Origin: Candidatus Heimdallarchaeota archaeon
Lineage (GTDB): Archaea; Asgardarchaeota; Heimdallarchaeia; JABLTI01
Reading direction: 5' to 3'
Assembly: GCA_019894765.1 (NCBI GenBank)
Contig: JAGXNT010000046.1
Span: forward strand, 1-64,000
DNA: 64,000 nucleotides
Part shown: positions 18,459 to 27,930 of the stretch, piece after piece
Layout: each line of letters starts with the position of its first letter
Numbering within the stretch: the stretch's first letter is position 1
Made by a program: the position numbers and the translations under genes
The notes under the pieces: generated by a model
Seen by the model: the letters and a program-made list of their open reading frames with translations, nothing else
Database searches by the model: none
Told to the model about the DNA's origin: nothing

Positions 18459-21251
18459 TTATTTTGATACCATGTTTCTCAAAACTGTGTGAAGTATACC
18501 ACCATTTCTATAATATTTCACTTCAACTTCAGAATCTAGCCTTGTCAAAACTTTGAATTCTCTTTTGTTACCACTCAAATCAGTTACTTTTACTACAAGT
18601 TCCTTTCGTGGGGCTATCTCATCAATTCCAATGATTTCATATCGCTCTTTCCCATTTAGCTTCAATGAATTCATGTTTTCTCCTTTAAGAAATTCAAGTG
18701 GCAAAACACCCATACCAACTAGATTGCTTCGATGTATTCTTTCATAAGATTCTGCTACTACTGCTTTAACACCCAATAATAAAGTACCTTTTGCAGCCCA
18801 ATCTCTTGAGCTCCCAGTTCCATATTCTTTCCCTGCAATAACTATGAGGGGTATATTGGAGTCAAGGTATTTCTTTGCGGCATCAAAAATAGGCATAACT
18901 TCATTTGATGGTAAGTGGATTGTCCAGCCACCCTCTTTTTCGGGTGTTAATTTATTCCGCAAACGAATATTGCCGAATGTTCCTCTTATCATAACTTCAT
19001 GATTCCCTCGTCTTGAACCAAAAGAGTTGAAATCTACTGGTTGAATTCCTTTCTTAATTAAGTAAGAACCAGCGGGATCCTTTACTGGTATTGCACCTGC
19101 TGGAGAAATATGATCCGTAGTTATTGAATCGCCCAATAAAGCTAGAACTCTCGCTTCATGGATATCACTAATTTTCGGAGGTTGTAGTGGAAAGTCAAGA
19201 AAGAAAGGTGGTTCTTGAATATATGTGGATTCGTCATCCCAGTGGTAGCTTTTTTCTAAAGGAACAGATAGATTCTCCCAGATATCAGCCCCATCAAAAA
19301 TCTCTGAATATTGTTCCCTATATAATTTGCTACTAACAAATTCAGTTGTTATTTTCTTGATTTCTTCTTTACTCGGCCAAATATCTTTAAGAAAAACAGG
19401 TTTTCCTTGTTCATCCTTTCCCAAAGGATCTTTTGTTAAGTCAATATCAATAGTTCCTGCTAAAGCGTATGCCACAACTAATATTGGGGAAGCAAGGTAA
19501 TTTGCTTTTGTATGCGGATTTATTCTTCCTTCAAAATTCCTGTTTCCACTTAGAACAGCTGCAACCACTAAATCTTGTTCCTGTATACTCTCTACAATTT
19601 TCTTGTCCAAAGGACCACTATTCCCAATACAAGTTGTACAACCATAACCAACAATATGGAATCCTAATTTTTCTAAATAAGGCAGTAAATTAGCATTTTC
19701 TAGATAACTTGAAACCACTCGAGATCCTGGAGCTAAACTTGTTTTTACAAAATGTTTTACGGATAATCCTTTTTCTACAGCTTTTTTCGCAAGTAAACCT
19801 GCACCGATTAATACTGATGGATTTGAGGTGTTTGTGCAAGAAGTTATTGCTGCAATTACAACAGAACCATTTCTTATCTTTTTTGAATCCTTCTCTCTTT
19901 TACTAATATCTGTTTTTCTTTCTACCCATTGTTTATAATTCGAATCGGTTTCTAAGAAGCTATCTTGTTCTGAACTACCACCTTCATCTTGCCATCTTTC
20001 ATGTTCATCTTCATGAGAGATTCCATGTGTCTTTGCTTCTTTATTGAACATCTCAGTAAGTGCTTTATCAAAAGCCTCTTCCATTTGTTTCAAGGGAATT
20101 CTATCTTGTGGTCTTTTTGGTCCCGCTAAACTAGGTACGATGGTATTTAGGTTTAATTCCAAAACATCAGTATACATTGGTTCTTTACTATCTTGATCAT
20201 AGAAAATCCCTTGCAATTTTGAGTACTTCTTTATGAATTCCACGTGTTCTATTTTCCGTCCTGTTAAGAGTAAATATTCAATGGTTAGATCATCGATTGG
20301 GAAAAATCCCATAGTTGCTCCATATTCTGGTGACATATTAGATATTGTTGCTCTGTCTGGTAGACTTAGATTGCATAATCCAGAACCAAAAAATTCCACG
20401 AATTTTCCTACCACACCATATTCTCTTAACATTTGAGTAACTCTTAATACCAGATCAGTTGCAGTAACTCCTCCATTTAGTTTCCCAACCAATCTTACTC
20501 CAATTACATCAGGAATAGGCATATAGTACGGTTGCCCAAGCATGACAGCTTCAGCTTCTATCCCACCTACACCCCATCCTAAAACACCCAAGCCATTAAT
20601 CATTGTTGTGTGTGAATCAGTTCCAACAAGAGTGTCAGGAAATGCAACAAATTCACCATTAATTTTCTTTAGTTGAATAACCGAGGCAAGATATTCCAGA
20701 TTAATTTGATGAACAATTCCTCTTCCTGGTGGTACAACTCTGAAATTATCGAAAGCTTTCTGTGCCCATCGTAAAAGCATATATCGTTCTTTGTTTCGAT
20801 CAAATTCTTTTTCTTCATTTTTCTCTCTAGCATCTTTCGATCCAAAAAAATCAACTTGAATTGAATGATCAATTATGAGATCCACTGGTACTAAAGGATT
20901 GATATCTGCTGGATTTCCACCCAATCTTTCATATGCCGATCTCATTGCTGCTAAATCAACAACTGCTGGAACTCCTGTAAAATCCTGCAAGACTACTCTA
21001 GCTGGTATAAAAGGAATATCATCCTTCGTTTTCTTTTTAGGATTCCACTTTGCTAAATTCTTGATATGTTCCATCCTAATTATTTTATCATCAAAGTTCC
21101 GTAGGATGGATTCAAGAAGAATCTTTATTGAGAAAGGTAAATGTGGAATATCTACAAAACCATGCTTTCTAAGTTTGTTTATGTTGTAGATTTTGATAGT
21201 TTTATTGTTACAATGTAGTTCATCAGTATATTCCAATATTTTTTTACTCAT
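18459..21251 (-). CDS. acnA: Aconitate hydratase, AcnA type
   Basis: Isomerises citrate to isocitrate in the TCA cycle using a 4Fe-4S cluster. At 930 residues it is the IRP/AcnA-type single-chain enzyme. Cluster cysteines lie in AAITSCTNTSNPS and in GYGCTTCIGNSGP. Substrate-binding motifs include GTDSHTTMINGLGVLGWGVG and the C-terminal swivel domain GKEYGTGSSRDWAAKG. A hydrophilic segment between the second and third domains (HEDEHERWQDEGG region) is rather long. The start codon overlaps the citrate synthase stop by 4 bp (ATGA), so the two are translationally coupled. Confidence 0.97.
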   Translation of the reverse strand: MSKKILEYTDELHCNNKTIKIYNINKLRKHGFVDIPHLPFSIKILLESILRNFDDKIIRMEHIKNLAKWNPKKKTKDDIPFIPARVVLQDFTGVPAVVDLAAMRSAYERLGGNPADINPLVPVDLIIDHSIQVDFFGSKDAREKNEEKEFDRNKERYMLLRWAQKAFDNFRVVPPGRGIVHQINLEYLASVIQLKKINGEFVAFPDTLVGTDSHTTMINGLGVLGWGVGGIEAEAVMLGQPYYMPIPDVIGVRLVGKLNGGVTATDLVLRVTQMLREYGVVGKFVEFFGSGLCNLSLPDRATISNMSPEYGATMGFFPIDDLTIEYLLLTGRKIEHVEFIKKYSKLQGIFYDQDSKEPMYTDVLELNLNTIVPSLAGPKRPQDRIPLKQMEEAFDKALTEMFNKEAKTHGISHEDEHERWQDEGGSSEQDSFLETDSNYKQWVERKTDISKREKDSKKIRNGSVVIAAITSCTNTSNPSVLIGAGLLAKKAVEKGLSVKHFVKTSLAPGSRVVSSYLENANLLPYLEKLGFHIVGYGCTTCIGNSGPLDKKIVESIQEQDLVVAAVLSGNRNFEGRINPHTKANYLASPILVVAYALAGTIDIDLTKDPLGKDEQGKPVFLKDIWPSKEEIKKITTEFVSSKLYREQYSEIFDGADIWENLSVPLEKSYHWDDESTYIQEPPFFLDFPLQPPKISDIHEARVLALLGDSITTDHISPAGAIPVKDPAGSYLIKKGIQPVDFNSFGSRRGNHEVMIRGTFGNIRLRNKLTPEKEGGWTIHLPSNEVMPIFDAAKKYLDSNIPLIVIAGKEYGTGSSRDWAAKGTLLLGVKAVVAESYERIHRSNLVGMGVLPLEFLKGENMNSLKLNGKERYEIIGIDEIAPRKELVVKVTDLSGNKREFKVLTRLDSEVEVKYYRNGGILHTVLRNMVSK

Positions 21252-22393
21252 TCTTCATGCACTTTTGAAATTAAATCTATGTGATCGTGATGTTCTCCAA
21301 CATATTTAGCTCTTGGTCTGATTAATCGATTGTCACCGTATTGTTCTAAAGCGTGAGCTATCCATCCTGTAACTCGTCCTAATGCAAATATTGCTGTAGC
21401 AAGTTTAGGAGGAATGTTAAGATATTTGTACATAACTCCTGAGTAAAAATCTACATTCACAAAAATTGTTTTTCCTTGTTTTTCCACCAGTTCTTTTGTA
21501 ACAGTTTCCTCGATCTTTGTTGCCATTTCATACCATTTCATATCCTTTTTCTCTTCAGCGAGTCTTTTCGCTAAATCCCTGAAGATGTTTGCTCGAGGAT
21601 CTACCACTTTGTAAACTCTATGACCAAAACCCATTATTCTTTTCTTATTTTTAATCAGATCCATAATATATTTTTCAGTATTTTCTACTGAACCAATCTC
21701 ATCAAGCATACCCATAACAGCTAATCTAGCACCACCATGAAGTACACCCTTCAGAGTACCAATTCCTGAAATAATAGCTGAATGGATATCTGATAGAGTC
21801 GAAGCTGTTACCCTAACAGCAAAAGTCGAAGCATTTAATTCGTGTTCTGCGCTAAGAATGAAATCAACATCCAGTATTTTGGATTCAAGAACAGATGGAA
21901 CTTCTCCTCTTAACATATAAAGAAAGTTCGAACAATGAGGTAATAGTTCATTCGGCTCAACAATTTCTTTACCATCATGTATTCTCTGGAAATAAGCAAC
22001 TATTGTAGGTAACTTTGCAATCAATCTAATTGCTTTCCGAACATTTGCTTCATGAGAATTATCATTTAGATCCGGATCACTATGCGACATATGAGAAATG
22101 GCGGTCATTAATGCGTCCATTGCTTCAATATTGAAATTATAAAAGTGTATAACTTCTTTTGTCCGAACATCTAAATCTCTATTTTCTTTAATCATGTTTG
22201 AAAACTGGTCAAGTGTTTCTATACCTGGAATATTTCCATAGAGTAATAAATGAACCACTGTATCGTAGGATAATTTTGCTAATTCTTCAATTTTATATCC
22301 ACGATACTCTAGAATTCCTTTTTCTCCATCAATGTACGAGATTTCCGATTCAAGAGCAATTATTCCCTCTAAACCTTTCTTGAAATTTGACAT
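21248..22393 (-). CDS. gltA: Citrate synthase
   Basis: Condenses oxaloacetate and acetyl-CoA to citrate. 381 residues, the size of the archaeal/Gram-positive short type. Key residues are visible in HGGARLAVMGML (catalytic His), MGFGHRVYKVVDPRA (His and Arg of the active site) and VDFYSGVMYKYLNI (catalytic Asp). It lies directly upstream of aconitase with a 4-bp overlap, making an obvious two-step TCA operon. The FMN dehydrogenase gene upstream may be part of the same transcription unit, though a 108-bp gap separates them. Confidence 0.97.
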   Translation of the reverse strand: MSNFKKGLEGIIALESEISYIDGEKGILEYRGYKIEELAKLSYDTVVHLLLYGNIPGIETLDQFSNMIKENRDLDVRTKEVIHFYNFNIEAMDALMTAISHMSHSDPDLNDNSHEANVRKAIRLIAKLPTIVAYFQRIHDGKEIVEPNELLPHCSNFLYMLRGEVPSVLESKILDVDFILSAEHELNASTFAVRVTASTLSDIHSAIISGIGTLKGVLHGGARLAVMGMLDEIGSVENTEKYIMDLIKNKKRIMGFGHRVYKVVDPRANIFRDLAKRLAEEKKDMKWYEMATKIEETVTKELVEKQGKTIFVNVDFYSGVMYKYLNIPPKLATAIFALGRVTGWIAHALEQYGDNRLIRPRAKYVGEHHDHIDLISKVHEE

Positions 22394-22501
22394 TTTTACA
22401 CCTGTGATATTAATGCATCATTTTAAAGATAAATAAAATATTGATTATTAAATGTTCTTTTCAGAAAAATTATATCATTTGGCATTAGTTTTTCCTTAAA
22501 T

Positions 22502-23542
22502 TCAGTATAAAATATCACTACAAATATCTATTGTAGTTTCACATCCAGTAATTTTCATTGCTTTTTTAAGTGTTGAATGGACGTGATTCATCAAACGAGT
22601 TACCCCTGCAGCTCCTCCACCTACAGCTGCTCTAATTACATCCCTACCTAAAAGAACTCCATCAGCACCTATAGCTAAGACCTTTAAAACATCGTAACCA
22701 GTTCTAATTCCACCATCTATCAGTATAGTTGTTTTTTCTTTGACAACTTGAACAATATCAGACAATACATCTGCGGTTCCAGGAGTATGATCTAATACTC
22801 TTCCTCCATGATTCGAAACAACAATTGCCTTCGCACCAGCTCTTACTGCAGATTCCGCATCTTCAATATTCATTATCCCTTTAACAATAAATGGCAGCTT
22901 TGTTGATGAGATTAGTTCTTTCAAGTCAGCTTCTGTTTTACGAAAAACCGGTTTTTTATGTCTAGCCATTATCACGGATCCACAACCATCAACATCTACC
23001 CCGACAGCAATTGCATTAATCTTTTCTGATTTCTTAATAAACTCCTTAATGATTTCCTGCTCTCTTGGTTTGATAATTTTAATTCCCCAACCATCAACTT
23101 CTTTGATAGCGTCCAAACCATATGTATTCTCTAATGAATAAGTGTAAGTATCTCCCCTGAAACCTATAGTTCCTGCATCTTTGCACCCAAGAACAATTGC
23201 TCTACACAATTCCTTTTCAGTAATTACTTCGTCTCCACCAAAGCTATTGACACCTGTAACACTTGCCCCCATAATTGGAAATTGTATCTTTTTCCCAAGA
23301 AAAGTTGTCTCAGTGTTTGGTTCAAGATTCGAACCAATTGTTTTCATCTTCAAATTAATTTTTCTTAGTGCCTTCACATTATTAGTAAAGCCCGCTCCAG
23401 AACCAACTCCTCCTAATCCTAATTTTCTTCCGTAACTTTGTCCTTGACAAAGACGTGATGGATCTCCATCACAAATTCTGTATACTCCACAAATCCCTTT
23501 TAACTTCACTTTTGCTTTGTTACGATCTTCTTCGACTGACAA
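22502..23542 (-). CDS. FMN-dependent alpha-hydroxyacid dehydrogenase/oxidase
   Basis: A 346-residue TIM-barrel flavoprotein of the lactate/glycolate oxidase superfamily, expected to oxidise an L-alpha-hydroxyacid. The catalytic His and Arg are in SNHGGRVLDHTPGTADVL, the flavin Lys in PFIVKGIM, and phosphate binding in DGGIRTGYDVLKVLAIGADGV. The N-terminus carries CGVYRICDGDPSRLCQG, a cysteine cluster found in the anaerobic/archaeal subgroup. The electron acceptor is unknown. It lies upstream of citrate synthase on the same strand, so lactate-derived carbon could feed the cycle; this is inference. Confidence 0.85.
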   Translation of the reverse strand: MSVEEDRNKAKVKLKGICGVYRICDGDPSRLCQGQSYGRKLGLGGVGSGAGFTNNVKALRKINLKMKTIGSNLEPNTETTFLGKKIQFPIMGASVTGVNSFGGDEVITEKELCRAIVLGCKDAGTIGFRGDTYTYSLENTYGLDAIKEVDGWGIKIIKPREQEIIKEFIKKSEKINAIAVGVDVDGCGSVIMARHKKPVFRKTEADLKELISSTKLPFIVKGIMNIEDAESAVRAGAKAIVVSNHGGRVLDHTPGTADVLSDIVQVVKEKTTILIDGGIRTGYDVLKVLAIGADGVLLGRDVIRAAVGGGAAGVTRLMNHVHSTLKKAMKITGCETTIDICSDILY

Positions 23543-23685
23543 ATTATTTCACCTATTTACTGTAAAAATTTCATATGCTTGTAGTGCTCTAAATTAAGAT
23601 ACTCAAATTGTTAATTAAATTGTTTGCTTAAAATTCTTTGATTTCAAAAATATAGCTAATTCAAAATTATTTAGCAAACGGAATA

Positions 23686-23695
23686 CTTTTTAAAG
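23686..23695 (+). promoter_or_regulatory. TATA box of the SRP RNA
   Basis: CTTTTTAAAG is centred about 26 nt before the predicted 5' end of the SRP RNA, the usual archaeal spacing. The purine-rich ACGGAATA just upstream could serve as the TFB recognition element. Confidence 0.55.
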
Positions 23696-23715
23696 GTGAA
23701 AATCACCAAAAATCT

Positions 23716-24022
23716 TGGCAAGTCTAAGTGGAGGGTTAGGGCTCCTCTATAACGGTAAATGCTCTTAACCGGCTGAAGACCTAAGTTGAGGTGCTGAGAT
23801 TAATTCAAGCGCCCAATGGAAGCTGTCGAAACGACGTCCTAGAAGATGTTTAATCGTCGAGACCTTCACCGGAGGGTAAGGTTAGAAAGCGTAGGGACCA
23901 ATTCGGTTAGGCACGGAAGTGAGCGGCCGTCCGTCCTGTTAGGCATGCCTCTGGGGTTGCGGCGTGGAGGTAACTGTTGGTAGCGGGGTTTTAGTTGAAT
24001 CATCGATCTTGGGGACTTGCTA
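23716..24022 (+). ncRNA. ffs: Signal recognition particle RNA (archaeal 7S RNA)
   Basis: About 305 nt with the archaeal SRP RNA plan. Ends pair as helix 1: CAAGTC (23719-23724) with GACTTG (24014-24019), extended by a few more pairs. The Alu part has the conserved CCTCTATAACGGTAAATGC and GGCTGAAGACC segments. Helix 6 is ACCTTCACC-GGAG-GGTAAGGT with the GNAR tetraloop bound by SRP19. Helix 8 shows TTAGGCAC-GGAA-GTGAGCGGCC, the GGAA tetraloop and asymmetric loop bound by SRP54. A short T-run follows at about 24024. Ends are estimated from pairing. Confidence 0.92.
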
Positions 24023-24054
24023 CTTTTTCGTTCGAAATAACATTAGAGAAAATA

Positions 24055-24678
24055 TTATTTTGTATTCAGATTAATAACTTCCAAGGGATCTTCATTAAAA
24101 GTAACAGCAATGAGAACCAATATTTTCTGTCCATCTGTTGTTTCCCCGCCAACAATAGTTATCCCTGTTTTTGTTGAGAGGATGAAATTTATCATTTCTC
24201 TTGGATTTGGGTATTTCTGATCAACCAAATCAAATTTCTCTTTATACTCACCATAAGTTGTTTGTTCCCATATTTTCTTTACAGTAATTTCTTTATCAAT
24301 TTTCATAACTTTTCTATTTTGGGGGATTTCAAGTAGTGTTTTGTTTTTATCATCCATATTAGCTGGTATTTTACTTACTATGAAACCTCTTATGATATTT
24401 GTTTTAGAAGAAATTGCTGATTCAATTTGTATAGAAAGAAATGGGTCTTCGTCTTTCATGAATAAAACTTGAAAAGCGAGATCTTGTGCTTTTGTTATAT
24501 TTCCTGCTAACAAATACCTAGCAATACTTTTACCCATAATTTTCGGAGCAGCTTTTCTTTCTACCCCTTCCTCTCGTAAACTTTTAGTACCAACATCTTC
24601 ATAGATTTTAGCAGCTTCCACATTTTTTCCTTCTGCTTCAAGCTTCTCTGCTTTATCCAATTGCTCTTTGTACTTCAT
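24055..24678 (-). CDS. Conserved hypothetical, helical (TPR-like) N-terminus
   Basis: A 207-residue soluble protein I do not recognise. The first 80 residues read like a tetratricopeptide-type helical pair (YKEQLDKAEKLEAEGKNVEAAKIYEDVG, then ARYLLAGNITKAQDLAFQV). The C-terminal half alternates strands and ends in a beta-rich segment (GITIVGGETTDGQKILVLIAVTF). An AGGAG site precedes the ATG. It follows L24e on the same strand with 149 bp between them, in the place where many archaea carry nucleoside diphosphate kinase, and is convergent with the SRP RNA. Confidence 0.6.
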   Translation of the reverse strand: MKYKEQLDKAEKLEAEGKNVEAAKIYEDVGTKSLREEGVERKAAPKIMGKSIARYLLAGNITKAQDLAFQVLFMKDEDPFLSIQIESAISSKTNIIRGFIVSKIPANMDDKNKTLLEIPQNRKVMKIDKEITVKKIWEQTTYGEYKEKFDLVDQKYPNPREMINFILSTKTGITIVGGETTDGQKILVLIAVTFNEDPLEVINLNTK

Positions 24679-24827
24679 TCTTTGGCGACTCCTAAATTTG
24701 GTTTAATAATAATCTAGTAATCTTGTTCAACTAATTCTCTATTAAACTTACAATATTAAGAATTTGTTGTTTTGAACAAAGAATCAAAAATAAAGAAAAA
24801 AAATGAAAAATTAAGCAGGAAAAAGTA

Positions 24828-25049
24828 TTACCTGCCTTTTCTTCGTCTACGGGATCTGCCACCAGTGAGAATCTTTTGCTCGTATCTTTCTGTCCATTTG
24901 AGTTTTCTTGGGTTTCGTTTGAAATCAACCATTGAAACTCGACATTTTCGAGAACAGAACCATAAAATCGAACCATCATTCTTAACGTACATAGTACCTG
25001 TTCCTGGTTCAATTCCGGAAGCACAGAATGCACATGTTTGTTCTTTCAT
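24828..25049 (-). CDS. rpl24e: Ribosomal protein eL24 (L24e)
   Basis: A 73-residue zinc-ribbon protein of the large subunit. It carries CAFCASGIEPGTGTMYVKNDG and WFCSRKCRVS, giving C-x2-C and C-x3-C zinc ligands, with a basic C-terminal tail. It has a perfect AAGGAGATAT ribosome site. It is third in the archaeal L7Ae-S28e-L24e string, 25 bp after S28e. An overlapping longer frame (24731-25033) is a shadow. Confidence 0.97.
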   Translation of the reverse strand: MKEQTCAFCASGIEPGTGTMYVKNDGSILWFCSRKCRVSMVDFKRNPRKLKWTERYEQKILTGGRSRRRRKGR

Positions 25050-25074
25050 TTGTACATATCTCCTTGATAATTAC

Positions 25075-25326
25075 TTATCTTCTTCCTCTCATTCTTCGAG
25101 CTTCACGTTCTGTTTCTCTCAAGATGAGAATGTCGCCCACTCTTATTGGACCTTTAACATTACGTGTGATAATTCTCATTCTATCTGGTCCTTCAAGTAC
25201 ACGTACTTTACATTGAAGAACTTCACCAGTGACACCTGTGCGAGCTACTACTTGCACTATTTCTGCAGGATAGGAATAATCTTTGGTGTCCCCATCTGCT
25301 TCTCGTTCTCTTCTTCGACCGCTCAT
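25075..25326 (-). CDS. rps28e: Ribosomal protein eS28 (S28e)
   Basis: An 83-residue small-subunit protein with the S1-like OB fold and the family core [19 protein letters not shown] followed by [15 protein letters not shown] and the terminal [13 protein letters not shown]. The first 15 residues are a charged extension compared with the minimal family length. It lies between L7Ae and L24e with short gaps (30 and 25 bp), as in most archaea. Confidence 0.97.
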   Translation of the reverse strand: MSGRRREREADGDTKDYSYPAEIVQVVARTGVTGEVLQCKVRVLEGPDRMRIITRNVKGPIRVGDILILRETEREARRMRGRR

Positions 25327-25356
25327 GGTGTATCACATTCTAATTATTAAGTTCCT

Positions 25357-25728
25357 TTATTTCTTCAATGCAGCAAGTTTCTTGATAAGGGAATCTAAAG
25401 CATCTTTTGCATTTCCTGGATGAGTGATTCCTGCACTTGCTGAAGGACGATCTAATCCTATTGCCTTTCCAATGTCTTTCATTGAACCACAAACAACATA
25501 TGGGATATTTTTCTCTTCACAGAGAAGTGGTAAGTGCATCACAATTTCTTGTGGCTGGACATCATTGGCAATTAAAACTAGCTTAGCTTGATTTCTCTCA
25601 ATAGCTTTGGTAGTTTCATTGGTACCTTTCTTGGTTTTCCCAGTATCTCGAGCTTTCTCAAGAACTTTCAAGGCTTCTTGTTTCAATTCTTCGGGCACAT
25701 CTACATTTACATAGAATGGTTTACTCAT
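25357..25728 (-). CDS. rpl7ae: Ribosomal protein eL8 / L7Ae
   Basis: A 123-residue kink-turn RNA-binding protein. In archaea it serves in the large subunit, C/D and H/ACA RNPs and RNase P. Seen are the RNA-binding block [22 protein letters not shown] and the C-terminal [20 protein letters not shown]. The ATG at 25728 is preceded by GAGGAGGAATATT; the 14-residue longer frame starting at 25770 would bury that site and is unlikely. It is the first gene of the L7Ae-S28e-L24e operon. Confidence 0.97.
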   Translation of the reverse strand: MSKPFYVNVDVPEELKQEALKVLEKARDTGKTKKGTNETTKAIERNQAKLVLIANDVQPQEIVMHLPLLCEEKNIPYVVCGSMKDIGKAIGLDRPSASAGITHPGNAKDALDSLIKKLAALKK

Positions 25729-25859
25729 TGATAATATTCCTCCTCGAGCTTCCTCATCGCAAATCAACATTGATAAATTGATTTACTAGTCATCGCTTGA
25801 GGTAAATTTCTTAATCTGGGACTAAAAGAACATCATTTTAAATCTTTCCTTAAGAAAGA

Positions 25860-26687
25860 TTATTTCTGCTTCTGTTTTTTCCGAACAGCTAGAATTTCGT
25901 CCATTAATTTATTGAAACTAATATTGATATTTAGGGCGAGTTGTTTTAGAGAATCAGCTACTAATTTAGTTAATTCAGTATCTTTATCCTCTTTCTTACT
26001 CTCTTCTGTTTCCATAATCTGGAGTAATGCATCACCAAATCGTAGTACGATTGTTTTGTTTTTTAGAGGGGTTCTACATAAAGCTCGTGCAACAACTTTC
26101 TGAAAATTCTTATTTGTAGTTGCTTCAAGTAAATCTAAAACTAATTGTAATCCCGCTAAATGCCCAGTATAAATTAGTACTTCGATAGCCTTTCCACGAA
26201 TTTTTCCTTCTGTATCTGGATTGTTAATTACTTGAATTAAGCATTCCACACTCTTTGTATCAGCGATCTCCCCCAAAATGTTGAGAGCCATTACCCTCAT
26301 TTCAAAGAATTCTTCTTTATCACCAACGGTACTTGTCAAAATTGATGGTAAATCATTGCTTTTGATATTAACTAATGCTACTCTAGTGTGATAAGCCATA
26401 GTTTTTTCTTTTTCACTGAGAGCTTGTCGTAAAGCTGCTATTAGTGCCCAAGTTGCTCGAGGGTCACCGAGTCTGCCAAGAAGATCAGCTGAAAAGCGTC
26501 TTATTTCAGAATGGTCGTCAAATTGGAGTGCATTAATTAATGGATCAACTGCTTTTTCCTTACCAATTCTAAACAATTTACTAGCTGCACCAAATCGTTT
26601 ATTCCAATCAGGATCACTTTCAAGTGTTTTAATAAGAGGTCCTAATGCTTCTTTAAATGGGGATTCATCTTCTAGTGAGTGATTCAT
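25860..26687 (-). CDS. HEAT-repeat protein downstream of the isomerase
   Basis: A 275-residue all-helical protein made of PBS-lyase-type HEAT repeats, for example KAVDPLINALQFDDHSEIRR followed by SADLLGRLGDPRATWALIAAL. Such proteins act as scaffolds, so no enzymatic role is claimed. Repeats lose regularity after residue 180 and the C-terminus is charged (VRKKQKQK). It starts 5 bp after the isopentenyl-diphosphate isomerase stop, with its GAGGTTAAA site inside the end of that gene, so they are surely co-transcribed. One of three HEAT proteins in the window. Confidence 0.82.
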   Translation of the reverse strand: MNHSLEDESPFKEALGPLIKTLESDPDWNKRFGAASKLFRIGKEKAVDPLINALQFDDHSEIRRFSADLLGRLGDPRATWALIAALRQALSEKEKTMAYHTRVALVNIKSNDLPSILTSTVGDKEEFFEMRVMALNILGEIADTKSVECLIQVINNPDTEGKIRGKAIEVLIYTGHLAGLQLVLDLLEATTNKNFQKVVARALCRTPLKNKTIVLRFGDALLQIMETEESKKEDKDTELTKLVADSLKQLALNINISFNKLMDEILAVRKKQKQK

Positions 26688-26692
26688 GTATT

Positions 26693-27853
26693 TTAACCTC
26701 GTAAATTAATCATTTCAAGCTCTTCATCTAGTCCTCTGACTGTCAACCACTCGGCTGTTTTTCCAGTAACTGCCATAGGAGCATAGTGTAGACCCTCTAA
26801 TTCTTCAGCACCAACTAAAAACATAGCTGTTTTTAATTCGTAAATAAACTGTTCCAACCAATCGATTAATTGTTTTACTGTTCCGGTAGCAGCTAAACAA
26901 GCCAAAGGTAAAGCAATTCCAACCAGCTTTGCGCCAATAGCTAATGCTTTTGCTGCCTGTAAACCATTTCTAATTCCACCAGATGATATGATTTCAATTC
27001 TATCTTGGAATTTACTTACCTCGATAGTACTGACCGCAGTAGGAAGTCCCCAATTTTTGAATAATTCACCAACCTTTTGTTGTTTGGTAAGACCCTGTTG
27101 TTTTGCACGGATTGCTTCTATTTGAGACCAACTTGTTCCTCCAGCACCTGCAACTTCAATAGCCGGAATATCGCCATCAACTAAATCCAGAGCAATATCT
27201 CTGGATATCCCAGAACCTACTTCTTTAACAATCAGTGGTTGTCTGAGTTCCTTACCTATTTCCTTTATCTTTGCTGTTAGGTTGCTGAAATTTGTATTTC
27301 CTTCTGGTTGAATAACTTCCTGCAGTGGGTTTAGATGTAAGATTAGTGCATCAGCATTTATCATTTCAATAGCTTTTTCAGCGTGTTTGATAGTGAAATC
27401 ATTATTGAATTGAACAGCCCCTAAATTGGCTGCAACAAAAGCATTTGGTGCTTCTTGCCGAACAATTGTGAAAGAATCAGTATTAGCTTTATCTTCTAAA
27501 GCAGCTCTCTGACTACCAACACCTATTCCAATTTTGAATTTCTCAGCGAGTTTTGCAAGCCGGGTGTTTATCTTACTAGCGAGTTTTGTCCCACCAGTAA
27601 TAGATGAGATAAAAATCGGATAATTGAAATTATGATTTAAAAATTTAGTATTCAAATTAACATCAGCAAAATTGATATCTGGTAAAGCATTTGGAACGAA
27701 ATGAATATCCTCGAAACCAGTTGTAACTGTCATTTCTATTTCATGTAATTTATTACAGCAGATTTCAATGTGATCTTGTTTTCTATTTGCTGTTTCATCA
27801 TTAGCTATCCGTTTAGACATATCGAGAATATCCTCACTATAAGATTTAGTCAT
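26693..27853 (-). CDS. fni: Type 2 isopentenyl-diphosphate delta-isomerase
   Basis: An FMN- and NAD(P)H-dependent isomerase of IPP and DMAPP, required for archaeal isoprenoid lipids. 386 residues. Motifs include RKQDHIEICC at the N-terminus, FISSITGG, GVGSQRAALED, LHLNPLQEVIQPEGN with the active-site His and Gln, VKEVGSGIS, and the phosphate-binding ISSGGIRNGLQAAKALAIGA. It sits between two HEAT-repeat genes on the same strand, 5 bp before one and about 77 bp after the other. Confidence 0.95.
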   Translation of the reverse strand: MTKSYSEDILDMSKRIANDETANRKQDHIEICCNKLHEIEMTVTTGFEDIHFVPNALPDINFADVNLNTKFLNHNFNYPIFISSITGGTKLASKINTRLAKLAEKFKIGIGVGSQRAALEDKANTDSFTIVRQEAPNAFVAANLGAVQFNNDFTIKHAEKAIEMINADALILHLNPLQEVIQPEGNTNFSNLTAKIKEIGKELRQPLIVKEVGSGISRDIALDLVDGDIPAIEVAGAGGTSWSQIEAIRAKQQGLTKQQKVGELFKNWGLPTAVSTIEVSKFQDRIEIISSGGIRNGLQAAKALAIGAKLVGIALPLACLAATGTVKQLIDWLEQFIYELKTAMFLVGAEELEGLHYAPMAVTGKTAEWLTVRGLDEELEMINLRG

Positions 27854-27930
27854 TGATGTTTAATCCATTAATGATTATTAATTCCATATGAAAAATAGTC
27901 GAACTAGTTTAAATGTTTTAGTCTGAATTT

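Noticed and set aside
19469..21189. Plus-strand frames of 65-104 codons
   Set aside because: Antisense shadows of the aconitase gene.
24731..25033. A 100-codon minus-strand frame
   Set aside because: It overlaps ribosomal protein L24e in another frame and runs past its stop; L24e is certain.
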